A stretch of DNA of 21,722 bases from an uncultured Sediminicola sp. (GCA_938039345.1 CALHVB010000081.1:1-21722); one strand, 5' to 3'. Positions 1 through 7,257 are shown, counted from the first letter of the stretch. Numbers and translations are program-made. The notes: generated by a model from the letters alone, not told the origin.

Positions 1-117
1 TATAGAGAAACAGGACTTCCAACAAAATATCGTATTCGTCCAAGACCTTCAAAAGCAGAATATATGAAAGCGCGTGACGAAAATAGAGTTTTAGTGAACC
101 CAAAATTTAAAGAATAA
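1..117 (+). CDS. C-terminal end of an unidentified protein (partial)
   Basis: Frame 1 is open from the first base to TAA at 115-117 and gives 38 residues, ending in ENRVLVNPKFKE. The tail is rich in Arg, Lys and Pro (for example KYRIRPRPSKAEY). The codons resemble those of the other genes here, and a strong hairpin terminator follows 20 bp after the stop, so this is very probably the real 3' end of a gene that begins outside the window. I do not recognise the family from this fragment and assign no function. Confidence 0.7.
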   Translation, partial: YRETGLPTKYRIRPRPSKAEYMKARDENRVLVNPKFKE

Positions 118-137
118 TATACGGGAATTATAAAAAC

Positions 138-166
138 AAAAAGGCGGAGTAAACTCCGCCTTTTTT
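138..166. terminator. Bidirectional terminator hairpin after the first gene
   Basis: The stem GGCGGAGT / ACTCCGCC (143-150 / 153-160) is flanked by an A-run on one side and a T-run on the other, so it can end transcription in either direction. On the plus strand it serves the gene ending at 117. On the minus strand it is the 3' end of repeated-element copy 1. Confidence 0.85.
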
Positions 167-282
167 CCCCAAATCTTACCATGAACTTAACCTACTTATG
201 CTATGGTTTTCCAAAAGTAAGGTATGCTGGTTGCTTAGCAACAAAGTATTAGACTAATACCCTTTATATTAGGTTTAAGTGC
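138..282 (-). ncRNA. Repeated structured element, copy 1 (candidate small RNA)
   Basis: This is one of five related elements in the window. Read on the minus strand it holds, in order: a conserved start (GCACTTAAACC); a perfect 7-bp hairpin GTATTAG/CTAATAC (246-260); a perfect hairpin GTTGC/GCAAC (230-242); the near-invariant core with CATAAGTAGGTTAAGTT (core 167-206); and a terminator hairpin with stem GGCGGAGT. The core can form ACCAU/AUGGU in all five copies (GCCAU in copies 3 and 5, a wobble pair). Length is 145 nt, against 143-146 in copies 2-4. No protein is encoded on this strand. A small RNA is an inference from conserved sequence, paired changes and the terminator. This copy has the weakest promoter: an ATTG lies 22 nt upstream of a degenerate -7 box. 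Confidence 0.55.
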
Positions 283-389
283 TTATGTCCCTTGTTTTAC
301 AAATACAATCGTTTGTTTTTATACTTAGGAAATAAATATTTATAAAAAAGACTTTTTTGAGAATTGTAAGTAAGAAAATCTATAAAATG

Positions 390-535
390 AAAAAGGCAGA
401 GTAATACTCTGCCTTTTTCCCCCAAATCTTACCATGAACTTAACCTACTTATGCTATGGTTCTCCAAAAGTAGGTTATGTAAGTCTTTTTATTATAAAGT
501 ATTAGATTAATGCCTTCTATTTTGGGTTGAAATGC
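390..535 (-). ncRNA. Repeated structured element, copy 2 (candidate small RNA)
   Basis: This 146-nt element has the same order as copy 1: a conserved start GCATTTCAACC, an ATTA/TAAT hairpin, the near-invariant core (419-459), then a terminator with stem GGCAGAGTA/TACTCTGCC (395-403 / 405-413). The sequence before the core gives a perfect 9-bp pairing with it, AACCTACTT/AAGTAGGTT on the RNA strand (468-476 with 442-450), which encloses a TGG/CCA mini-hairpin. The terminator stem differs from copy 1 on both strands so that pairing is kept. A predicted transcript would start near 523. Confidence 0.6.
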
Positions 536-558
536 TTTTGTTGGTAGTATAATACAAT
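529..558 (-). promoter_or_regulatory. Candidate promoter of element copy 2
   Basis: On the minus strand ATTG (555-558) lies 18 nt before AGCATTTC (529-536). The spacing fits the Bacteroidota pattern (TTTG, ~19 nt, TAnnTTTG), but the -7 box is non-consensus. Support comes from the same arrangement in copies 3 and 4. Confidence 0.35.
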
Positions 559-577
559 ATGGAAATGCCTGAAAATG

Positions 578-720
578 AAAAAGGTGGAAAATTTTCCACC
601 TTTTTACCCCAAATCTTACCATAAACTTAACCTACTTATGCTATGGCAACTCCAAAGTACTACTATGTAGTCCTTTTCGACAAAAAGTAGGATAAAAAAC
701 TTAAATCATCGATGAAATGC
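578..720 (-). ncRNA. Repeated structured element, copy 3 (candidate small RNA)
   Basis: This 143-nt element lies just beyond the purF stop codon on the same strand. The core (607-646) differs from copies 1 and 2 by C to T in GTTTATGG. The terminator is a perfect palindrome, GGTGGAAAA/TTTTCCACC (583-600), flanked by A and T runs. The 5' half differs in sequence from the other copies but still folds, with CTTTT/AAAAG around TGTCG and ACTAC/GTAGT around ATA. Its hairpin would also end any purF transcript that reads through. The predicted transcript starts near 708. Confidence 0.55.
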
Positions 721-744
721 ATAATTTTGCTCTTTTTGCACAAA
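714..744 (-). promoter_or_regulatory. Candidate promoter of element copy 3
   Basis: On the minus strand TTTG (741-744) lies exactly 19 nt before TGCATTTC (714-721). It touches the purF stop codon, so the element could be transcribed independently of purF. The -7 box departs from TAnnTTTG at two positions. Confidence 0.4.
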
Positions 745-746
745 AA

Positions 747-2645
747 TTAGTACGCTCTTTCACTTTTTCCTTCAAAGAAATTTATAAATGCTTTATTTAC
801 AACACGGTTACCTCCTGGAGTAGGATAATCTCCGGTAAAATACCAATCACCTAAATTTTTAGGACAAGCTATATGTAAATTTTCTATAGTTTGATATATA
901 ATTTCAACTTCGGCATTTATTCCTTCAGGACTTAATAATTCTCCTGTTTTTTTAGAGATTTCATCTGCAGTAAAAGGCGCATAAAACTCTTTTACATAAT
1001 TTACTACATCTTTATCTTTAGAATTTATTTGTGTTAAACACTTTTTATAAATTTCTTCTACTAAATGCATTGAATTATTATCCTCATGTAAAGCTAGCGC
1101 AGCTCTAAAAGCAATAAAATCTTCTAGCTTAGCCATATCTATACCATAACAATCTGGATAACGTATTTGTGGTGCAGATGAAACAACTATTATTTTCTTT
1201 GGATGTAACCTATCTAAAATTTTAAGAATACTCTTCTTTAATGTAGTACCTCTTACAATACTATCATCTATAATAACTAAATTATCTCCTTTCTTTACAG
1301 AACCATATGAGATATCATAAACATGAGCAACTAAATCATCTCTACTACTATCTTGTGTAATAAAGGTTCTAAGCTTTGCATCTTTAATAGCTACTTTTTC
1401 TATCCTAGGACGTACTTCTAATATATCATGTAGTTGTTCTGATGTAATTTTAGCTCCCAAAGCTAAAATCTGTGCTTCTTTTTTTCTATTAAGGTCGTTC
1501 TGCGCTTCTTTAACCATACCAAAAAACGATGTTTCTGCTGTATTTGGTATATATGAAAACACTGTGTTTTTAATATCGTTATCTATAGAAGATAAAATCT
1601 GAGGAAAAAGAAGTTTTCCTAATTCTTTACGCTCTTGGTATATTTCTTTATCACTTCCTCTAGAAAAATAGATACGTTCAAAAGAACATGCCTTTCTTTC
1701 TCTTGGTTCTATAATCTTTTTTATAGAAACGCTTCCATCCTTTTTAGTTATAATTGCGTGCCCAGGCTCTAGCTCTTTAATATCATCATAACTAACATTA
1801 AAAACAGTTTGTATTGCTGGTCTTTCAGAAGCTATGGCAACCACCTCATCATCTTGGTAGTAGTAAGTTGGTCTAATCCCTGATGGATCACGAAGTACAA
1901 AAGAATCTCCATGACCTAATAATCCTGCCATTGCATAACCGCCATCCCAATTTTTAGATGCTCTCCTAAGAATTTTAGCTACATTTAATCTTTCGGCAAT
2001 TATAGGAGAAGCTTCTAACTTATTATAGCCTTCCTTTTTTATTTGCTTATATAATTTTGCAACTGCATCGTCTAAAAAGTGACCTATTTTTTCCATGACA
2101 GTAACTGTATCTGCCATTTCTTTTGGATGCTGACCTATTTTAACAAGGCTATCAAAAAGCTCATTAACATTAGTCATATTAAAATTCCCTGCAACAATTA
2201 GGTTACGGTGCATCCAATTGTTTTGTCTTAAAAACGGATGAACACTTTCAATACTATTTTTACCAAAAGTACCATAACGAACATGCCCTAATAAAAGCTC
2301 TCCAATATATGGAATATGCTTTTTCTGTAGTGCCACATTATCTTCGTATGAAGGGTTTTCTTGTATAACAGTATTAATTCTATCATTAATCTGGGCAAAA
2401 ATATCTTGTATTGGCTGGTTTTTTGCAGAACGTACTCTACTCATATAACGTTCGCCCGCTTCCATATCTAACTTAATACTAGCAAAACCTGCTCCGTCTT
2501 GCCCACGATTATGCTGTTTTTCCATCATTAAATACATTTTATTTACTCCATAAAATGCTGTACCATATTTTTCTTTATAATACTCTAATGGTTTTAATAA
2601 TCGTATCAGTGAAATTCCACATTCGTGCTTAATGGCGTCACTCAT
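747..2645 (-). CDS. purF: Amidophosphoribosyltransferase (PurF family)
   Basis: PurF makes phosphoribosylamine from PRPP and glutamine, the first step of purine synthesis, in the cytosol. The start HECGI carries Cys9, the expected N-terminal nucleophile after removal of a short propeptide. Class II glutamine amidotransferase motifs follow: NRGQDGAG (46-53), GHVRYGTFG (120-128), RDPSGIRP (252-259). The phosphoribosyltransferase half has ERIYFSRGSD (323-332), the PRPP loop VIIDDSIVRGTT (457-468) and RYPDCYGIDM (495-504). At 632 residues it is well over 100 longer than the textbook enzymes; extra sequence lies between the glutaminase motifs (about 75-115) and at the C-terminus. From memory, such long forms are usual in Bacteroidota. 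The gene follows the PfkB kinase gene after a terminator and has only a ~22-nt leader. purN lies upstream on the same strand, which supports a purine role. Activity of this long form is inferred. Confidence 0.9.
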   Translation of the reverse strand: MSDAIKHECGISLIRLLKPLEYYKEKYGTAFYGVNKMYLMMEKQHNRGQDGAGFASIKLDMEAGERYMSRVRSAKNQPIQDIFAQINDRINTVIQENPSYEDNVALQKKHIPYIGELLLGHVRYGTFGKNSIESVHPFLRQNNWMHRNLIVAGNFNMTNVNELFDSLVKIGQHPKEMADTVTVMEKIGHFLDDAVAKLYKQIKKEGYNKLEASPIIAERLNVAKILRRASKNWDGGYAMAGLLGHGDSFVLRDPSGIRPTYYYQDDEVVAIASERPAIQTVFNVSYDDIKELEPGHAIITKKDGSVSIKKIIEPRERKACSFERIYFSRGSDKEIYQERKELGKLLFPQILSSIDNDIKNTVFSYIPNTAETSFFGMVKEAQNDLNRKKEAQILALGAKITSEQLHDILEVRPRIEKVAIKDAKLRTFITQDSSRDDLVAHVYDISYGSVKKGDNLVIIDDSIVRGTTLKKSILKILDRLHPKKIIVVSSAPQIRYPDCYGIDMAKLEDFIAFRAALALHEDNNSMHLVEEIYKKCLTQINSKDKDVVNYVKEFYAPFTADEISKKTGELLSPEGINAEVEIIYQTIENLHIACPKNLGDWYFTGDYPTPGGNRVVNKAFINFFEGKSERAY

Positions 2646-2667
2646 TGTCTTGTCTTAATTATAGATT

Positions 2668-2695
2668 AAAAAAAAGCCCCGTAAAGTCAGGGCTC
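2668..2695 (-). terminator. Terminator-like hairpin between the kinase gene and purF
   Basis: On the minus strand AGCCC pairs with GGGCT around an 8-10 nt loop, followed by nine T residues. It sits just after the kinase stop and ends ~22 nt before the purF start, leaving no room for a full promoter between them. It is therefore either a leaky stop or an attenuator for purF. Confidence 0.7.
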
Positions 2696-2701
2696 ATGTT
2701 A

Positions 2702-3628
2702 TTATTGTAATTCGATATCAAACTGCGTTAACTTCTTAAACTGAAGCAATCTTTTATTTACTTCGTCCTTCTTTAAATTCTGCATTCTTTCTGTTCCAAA
2801 ACGCTCTACATTAAACGAAGCTAAATTAGAACCATGAATAATAGCATTTTTTAAATTATCAAAAGAAATATTCTCTGTTTCTGCTAAATATCCAGAAAAA
2901 CCTCCTGCAAAAGTATCTCCTGCTCCTGTAGGATCAAAAACTTCTTCTAATGGTAATGCTGGTGCAAAGAAAATATCATTCTTATGAAATAATAAAGCAC
3001 CGTGCTCACCCTTTTTTATAACTACATACTTAGGTCCCATTTCCTGAATTTTAGCTGCTGCTTTAACCAAAGAATATTCTCCTGTTAATTGCCTTGCTTC
3101 TTCATCATTAATAGTAATAACATCTATATGTTTTATTACATTTAAAAGCTCATCGAGTGCATTATCCATCCAAAAATTCATAGTATCCAAAGCAATTAGC
3201 TTAGGCTTTTCTTCCATTTGATTTATAACACTCATTTGTACGCTAGGATGTAAGTTTCCTAACATAACAATATCTGCATTTTTATAATTTTCTGGAACTA
3301 TAGGAGAAAAATCTCCTAAAACGTTTAACTCTGTAATTAGGGTATCTCTTGTATTTAAATCGTTATGGTATTTTCCTTTCCAAAAAAAAGTTTTTCCTCC
3401 TTTAACAACTTCAATAGCGGAAATATCTACATTTTTAGATTTTAATAAGTCTAAGTATTCTTGAGGAAAATCTTCTCCTACAATAGAAACTATAGCAGAA
3501 TCTATGTTAAACTGAGATGCTGCTAAAGCTATAAATGGAGCTGCTCCTCCTAAAATTTTGTCTGTTTTCCCAAAAGGGGTTTCAATAGCATCAAAAGCAA
3601 CACTACCAACAATTAAAAGTTTACCCAT
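2702..3628 (-). CDS. PfkB-family sugar/nucleoside kinase
   Basis: This is a ribokinase-fold kinase of 308 residues, a normal length for the family, which phosphorylates sugars or nucleosides with ATP. Visible motifs are the substrate-side GGAA (27-30), the mid-protein TINDEEARQLTG (172-183) typical of the Mg/phosphate region, and the C-terminal signature DPTGAGDTFAGG (232-243), where the DTFAGG aspartate is the catalytic base. No signal peptide is seen, so it is cytosolic. It has its own promoter (see 3649-3656) and sits directly before purF, so a nucleoside or ribose substrate is plausible, but the sequence does not identify it. The start ATG is followed at once by the first beta strand (KLLIVGSVAFD), as expected. 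Confidence 0.88.
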   Translation of the reverse strand: MGKLLIVGSVAFDAIETPFGKTDKILGGAAPFIALAASQFNIDSAIVSIVGEDFPQEYLDLLKSKNVDISAIEVVKGGKTFFWKGKYHNDLNTRDTLITELNVLGDFSPIVPENYKNADIVMLGNLHPSVQMSVINQMEEKPKLIALDTMNFWMDNALDELLNVIKHIDVITINDEEARQLTGEYSLVKAAAKIQEMGPKYVVIKKGEHGALLFHKNDIFFAPALPLEEVFDPTGAGDTFAGGFSGYLAETENISFDNLKNAIIHGSNLASFNVERFGTERMQNLKKDEVNKRLLQFKKLTQFDIELQ

Positions 3629-3648
3629 TAAATAATGTAATTAAGGTG

Positions 3649-3656
3649 CAAATATA
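3649..3656 (-). promoter_or_regulatory. Promoter -7 element for the PfkB-kinase gene
   Basis: TATATTTG on the minus strand matches TAnnTTTG exactly, 20 nt before the start codon. No well-spaced TTTG is seen upstream, so the -33 side is weak. Confidence 0.5.
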
Positions 3657-3727
3657 AGGGTAAGTTTTTTGAGTATCTAACCAAGAATTAAAAAAGAATT
3701 AACTCTTAAACATCAATTGTTTTAATC

Positions 3728-4201
3728 TTATTTTTTATTAGGAACAAAGCCAGTATCTTCTTTCAATTGTTGTGCTTTAGAAGCTGCAACGGCCAGTGCA
3801 TCGCATCTTTCATTTTGCGGATGATTATTATGTCCTTTTATCCATTTAAATAAAACATTATGTTTTCTGTATTCTACCAAAAACATTTTCCATAAATCTG
3901 GGTTTTTTTTGTCTTTAAAAGAAGTTCTTTCCCAACGCTCTAACCATTTTTTTTCTACAGCATCTACTACATATTTAGAATCTGTAAATACAATAACATT
4001 GGTTCCTTTATTTTTAAGCTTCCGTAATGCAACTATAACAGCCAAAAGCTCCATACGGTTATTGGTTGTGTGTTTAAAACCATCTGCAAACTCTTTTTTA
4101 TAGGGTTTACCAACCCATTCCATTACAATACCATATCCTCCTGGCCCTGGATTACCACGAGCAGCACCATCTGTATATATATGTACCTGCGCTTTATGCA
4201 T
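3728..4201 (-). CDS. rnhA: Ribonuclease HI
   Basis: RNase HI cuts the RNA strand of RNA-DNA hybrids (Okazaki primers, R-loops) in the cytosol. The 157-residue length is typical. The catalytic carboxylates are in place: D11 in IYTDGAARGNPGPGG, E51 in NNRMELLAV, D74 in VFTDSKYV and D134 in NERCDALA, with the flexible-loop H124 in KGHNNHPQNE. The basic handle region (KKWLERWERTSFKDKK, about 84-99) is present, so this is the bacterial substrate-binding form. The start overlaps the last 8 nt of purN in another frame (shared ATGCATAA), which implies a shared mRNA and coupled translation. Confidence 0.95.
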   Translation of the reverse strand: MHKAQVHIYTDGAARGNPGPGGYGIVMEWVGKPYKKEFADGFKHTTNNRMELLAVIVALRKLKNKGTNVIVFTDSKYVVDAVEKKWLERWERTSFKDKKNPDLWKMFLVEYRKHNVLFKWIKGHNNHPQNERCDALAVAASKAQQLKEDTGFVPNKK

Positions 4202-4760
4202 TAAGTAATGTTTTAATTACTTTAGGAAAATATTCATATTCTAAGGCATGTACTTTTTGTGCAATATCTTCTGCCGTATCTTCTGGTAAAACTGCAGTCT
4301 TGGCTTGTTTTATAATTGCTCCCTCGTCATAGTTTTCATTTACATAGTGTATCGTAATGCCTGTTTCTTCTTCTTTATTTTCTTTTACAGATGCATGTAC
4401 GTGCATACCGTACATTCCTTTACCTCCATATTTAGGTAATAAAGCAGGGTGTACATTAATTATTTTATTAGGGAAATTTTGAATTAAATTTTCTGGAATT
4501 TTCCATAAAAACCCTGCTAAAACAATAAGATCTGGATTAAATGTTTTTAAAATATCTAAAACACAACTTGTTTTTGTAAATGCTGTCTTATTAAAATATA
4601 ATGCATTTATACCCAACCTATTACACCTATCTATTACTTTAGCATCTCTTTTGTTGGTAAGAACACAAGAAATGTTAATATTTGGGTCGTTTTTAAAGTA
4701 ATTTCCTATATTTTCTACATTAGAACCTGATCCTGAAGCAAAAAGAACGATACTTTTCAT
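4194..4760 (-). CDS. purN: Phosphoribosylglycinamide formyltransferase
   Basis: PurN transfers a formyl group from 10-formyl-tetrahydrofolate to glycinamide ribonucleotide, the third step of purine synthesis. The 188 residues match the single-domain bacterial enzyme. The phosphate loop is ASGSGSN (8-14). The catalytic triad is N102 and H104 in INVHPALLP plus D145 in NYDEGAII, equivalent to N106/H108/D144 of E. coli. The folate-side segment ETGITIHYV (132-140) is also clear. It is the first gene of a two-gene unit with rnhA, which it overlaps by 8 nt. The ~157-bp gap before acpP should hold both divergent promoters; a near-match TAATTTCG lies upstream on the minus strand. Confidence 0.95.
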   Translation of the reverse strand: MKSIVLFASGSGSNVENIGNYFKNDPNINISCVLTNKRDAKVIDRCNRLGINALYFNKTAFTKTSCVLDILKTFNPDLIVLAGFLWKIPENLIQNFPNKIINVHPALLPKYGGKGMYGMHVHASVKENKEEETGITIHYVNENYDEGAIIKQAKTAVLPEDTAEDIAQKVHALEYEYFPKVIKTLLNA

Positions 4761-4877
4761 AAAATTTATTAGTGATTTATCCCTGTATTCATGGGCGAAA
4801 TTAACACTATTGCTATAAAATCAATTAAAAAAAGAGACATTTTATCGACAAATAGTGCTATTAAACTATAAGTTTTT

Positions 4878-4885
4878 TATTTTTG
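4878..4885 (+). promoter_or_regulatory. Promoter -7 element for acpP
   Basis: TATTTTTG matches TAnnTTTG, 32 nt before the acpP start in the divergent purN/acpP gap. No clear -33 TTTG at the right distance is seen. Confidence 0.5.
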
Positions 4886-4917
4886 CCATCAATTAAATTT
4901 TTAAAACTAATATTATT

Positions 4918-5151
4918 ATGTCAGACATTGCATCAAGAGTAAAAGCTATTATCGTTGATAAATTAGGTGTTGATGAAAATGAAGTAGTAGCTGAGGCAAG
5001 CTTTACAAACGACCTAGGAGCAGATTCTTTAGACACTGTTGAATTAATTATGGAATTTGAAAAAGAATTTGATATTCAAATCCCAGACGATCAAGCAGAA
5101 AATATAGCAACAGTTGGTCAAGCAATAAGTTATATCGAAGAAGCAAAGTAA
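4918..5151 (+). CDS. acpP: Acyl carrier protein
   Basis: This small acidic cytosolic protein carries growing fatty acyl chains on a phosphopantetheine arm. The 77 residues are the standard length. The attachment serine is S37 in [15 protein letters not shown], and the protein is rich in Asp and Glu throughout. It is the first gene of the acpP-fabF-rnc cluster found in many bacteria. A strong terminator hairpin lies between it and fabF, which fits a need for much more carrier protein than enzyme. Confidence 0.97.
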   Translation: MSDIASRVKAIIVDKLGVDENEVVAEASFTNDLGADSLDTVELIMEFEKEFDIQIPDDQAENIATVGQAISYIEEAK

Positions 5152-5180
5152 TTATGTTTCCTTGCAAAAGATTATAAATT

Positions 5181-5217
5181 ATCCATGCGGTATTAGTTCC
5201 GCATGGATATTTTTTTT
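5181..5217 (+). terminator. Intergenic terminator between acpP and fabF
   Basis: The 10-bp stem ATCCATGCGG/CCGCATGGAT (5181-5190 / 5199-5208) has an 8-nt loop and is followed by a run of eight T after one A. No TAnnTTTG promoter is visible between it and the fabF start at 5266, so fabF and rnc probably depend on readthrough. Confidence 0.85.
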
Positions 5218-5265
5218 ACTTTACAGTTTACATAATTAGATATATAAATTAAAAATTATAGTTCA

Positions 5266-6516
5266 ATGCAATTAAAGCGAGTTGTAGTTACTGGTTTAGG
5301 TGCTTTAACACCAATAGGTAACAATATTGAAGAATATTGGGATGGATTAGTAAATGGAAAAAGTGGATGTGCTCCTGTAACTTATTACGATAGCGAAAAA
5401 TTCAAAACTAAATTTGCTTGTGAACTTAAAAACTACAATCCATTAGATCATTTTGACAGAAAAAATGCTCGTAAAATGGATCGGTTTGCACAATACGCAA
5501 TGATATCTTCCGATGAAGCTATTCTAGATTCTGGATTAGATTTAGAAAAAATAGATAAATATCGTGTTGGTGTTATCTGGGGAGCAGGAATAGGTGGTTT
5601 AGAAACATTCCAAAATGAAGTTTTAAATTTTGCTGCTGGTGACGGCACACCAAAATTTAACCCTTTCTTTATCCCTAAAATGATTGCAGATATTGCACCA
5701 GGGAACATTTCTATAAAGCATGGCTTTATGGGACCTAACTATACTACTGTATCTGCTTGTGCTTCTTCTGCAAATGCTATGATTGACGCTTTAAACTATA
5801 TTCGTTTAGGGCATTGCGATGTTATTGTATCTGGAGGTAGCGAAGCTGCTGTTACTATTGCAGGTATGGGTGGTTTTAGTGCTATGCATGCCCTATCTAC
5901 AAGAAACGAAAGTCCAGAAACTGCATCTAGACCTTTTGATGCTAATAGAGATGGTTTTGTTTTAGGAGAAGGCGCCGGAGCTTTAGTATTAGAAGAATAC
6001 GAACATGCTGTAGCAAGAGGAGCTAAAATATATGCAGAAGTTGCAGGTGGTGGTCTTTCTAGTGACGCCCACCATATGACGGCGCCACACCCAGAAGGAG
6101 TTGGTGTTGTACGCGTAATGGAAAACTGTTTAAGAGATGCAGGCTTAAAACCTGAAGACGTAGATGCTATTAATACACACGGTACCTCTACCCCTTTAGG
6201 AGATGTTGCAGAATTAAAAGCAATCTCTAAAGTATTTGGAGAACATGCTGCCAACATAAATATAAACTCTACAAAATCTATGACTGGTCATTTGTTAGGA
6301 GCTGCCGGAGCTATAGAAGCAATAGCATCTATATTAGCTATGGAGCACGGTATTGTACCTCCAACAATTAACCACTCAACAATAGATGAAAATATAGACC
6401 CTAGTTTAAACTTAACTCTTAATAAAGCTCAAAAAAGAGATATTAAGGTTGCCATGAGTAATACTTTTGGGTTTGGCGGACATAACGCTTGTGTTGTGCT
6501 AAAAAAATTAAGTTAA
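5266..6516 (+). CDS. fabF: 3-oxoacyl-[acyl-carrier-protein] synthase II
   Basis: FabF joins malonyl-ACP to an acyl-ACP in fatty acid elongation, in the cytosol. The 416 residues are the normal length. The Cys-His-His catalytic set is complete: C165 in VSACASSANAM, H305 in NTHGTSTPLGD and H342 in STKSMTGHLLGAAG, with the conserved K337. The C-terminal gate GFGGHNA (402-408) is present. The gene sits after acpP, whose product is its substrate carrier, and ends 3 nt before rnc, so fabF and rnc share an mRNA. Confidence 0.97.
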   Translation: MQLKRVVVTGLGALTPIGNNIEEYWDGLVNGKSGCAPVTYYDSEKFKTKFACELKNYNPLDHFDRKNARKMDRFAQYAMISSDEAILDSGLDLEKIDKYRVGVIWGAGIGGLETFQNEVLNFAAGDGTPKFNPFFIPKMIADIAPGNISIKHGFMGPNYTTVSACASSANAMIDALNYIRLGHCDVIVSGGSEAAVTIAGMGGFSAMHALSTRNESPETASRPFDANRDGFVLGEGAGALVLEEYEHAVARGAKIYAEVAGGGLSSDAHHMTAPHPEGVGVVRVMENCLRDAGLKPEDVDAINTHGTSTPLGDVAELKAISKVFGEHAANININSTKSMTGHLLGAAGAIEAIASILAMEHGIVPPTINHSTIDENIDPSLNLTLNKAQKRDIKVAMSNTFGFGGHNACVVLKKLS

Positions 6517-6519
6517 TTT

Positions 6520-7257
6520 ATGAAAATTACCTCAAACATATTTAATTCCCATTCTAAAGAGGATGGGGATTTTTTTTGGGGTATTCGAAAAATTTTAGGC
6601 TTTAAGCCTAAAAACTTAAAGATTTACAAAAAAGCATTTCTACACAGATCCGCTAACAAAAAGGATGTTAACGGAAACCCCATGAACTATGAGCGCCTAG
6701 AATTCTTAGGCGATGCTATGTTAGGTACTATTATTTCTAAATATTTATATGCCGAAGTACCTACGGGAGACGAAGGCTACCTAACTAAAATGCGTTCTAA
6801 AATTGTAAGTAGAGAACACCTTAACGAGTTGGGCAAAGATCTAAACCTTATACAATTTGTAGAAAGTAGAATTCCTAAATCTCACTTTGGAGATAATATT
6901 CATGGTAATGTTTTTGAAGCTCTAGTTGGAGCCATTTATTTAGATAGAGGTTATAAATATTGCGAAAAATTTCTATACAATAGTGTTATAAAACCCTATG
7001 TAAACATAGAACAATTAGAAGGAAAAGTTATTAGCTATAAAAGCCTAGTAATAGAGTGGTGCCAAAAACAAAAAAAGACATTTAATTATGATGTTTATGA
7101 AGACACAGGAAATGACCCACTAAAACATTTTGCTGTAAAACTTTCGATTGGAGATTCCATAGTTGCAAAGGCAAGAGCCACCTCTAAAAAAAAGGCAGAA
7201 GAGACCGCTTCTAAAAGAGCTTATTTTGCATTACAGAATAAAATAGACAAATCGTAA
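6520..7257 (+). CDS. rnc: Ribonuclease III
   Basis: RNase III cuts double-stranded RNA, including rRNA precursors and regulatory RNAs. The nuclease domain (about 25-165) carries the signature ERLEFLGDAML (58-68) with E58, E61 and D65, and a second metal-site segment NVFEALVGAIYLD (130-142) with E133. The double-stranded RNA-binding domain is at about 171-238 (SYKSLVIEW... KKKAEETASKRAYFAL). Position 130 is Asn where E. coli has the metal ligand D114. The 245 residues include an N-terminal extension of about 20 relative to E. coli. The gene begins 3 nt after the fabF stop. The gap after it (7258-7365) contains a weak hairpin CGTTTT/AAAACG without a T-tail. Confidence 0.95.
   Translation: MKITSNIFNSHSKEDGDFFWGIRKILGFKPKNLKIYKKAFLHRSANKKDVNGNPMNYERLEFLGDAMLGTIISKYLYAEVPTGDEGYLTKMRSKIVSREHLNELGKDLNLIQFVESRIPKSHFGDNIHGNVFEALVGAIYLDRGYKYCEKFLYNSVIKPYVNIEQLEGKVISYKSLVIEWCQKQKKTFNYDVYEDTGNDPLKHFAVKLSIGDSIVAKARATSKKKAEETASKRAYFALQNKIDKS

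Noticed and set aside
181..252. Short conserved peptide on the plus strand across the repeated elements (starts MNLTYLCYG in copies 1, 2 and 4)
   Set aside because: The bases are identical at all codon positions with no synonymous changes, the ATG is ATA in copies 3 and 5, and the C-terminal parts and lengths diverge (15-24 codons). This is constraint on nucleic acid, not on a peptide.
138..720. CRISPR array
   Set aside because: The shared core is ~38 nt, but intervals are irregular (about 190-250 bp), neighbouring hairpins differ, and homology extends over ~145 nt. No cas gene is near.
138..720. Insertion-sequence remnants or MITEs
   Set aside because: No terminal inverted repeats or target duplications are seen around the units, and the variable terminator stems with paired changes fit structured RNA better. 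A REP-like repeat is not fully excluded.
2646..2667. Purine riboswitch before purF
   Set aside because: Only ~22 nt separate the upstream terminator from the start codon, too short for an aptamer, and no known purine-aptamer core is seen.
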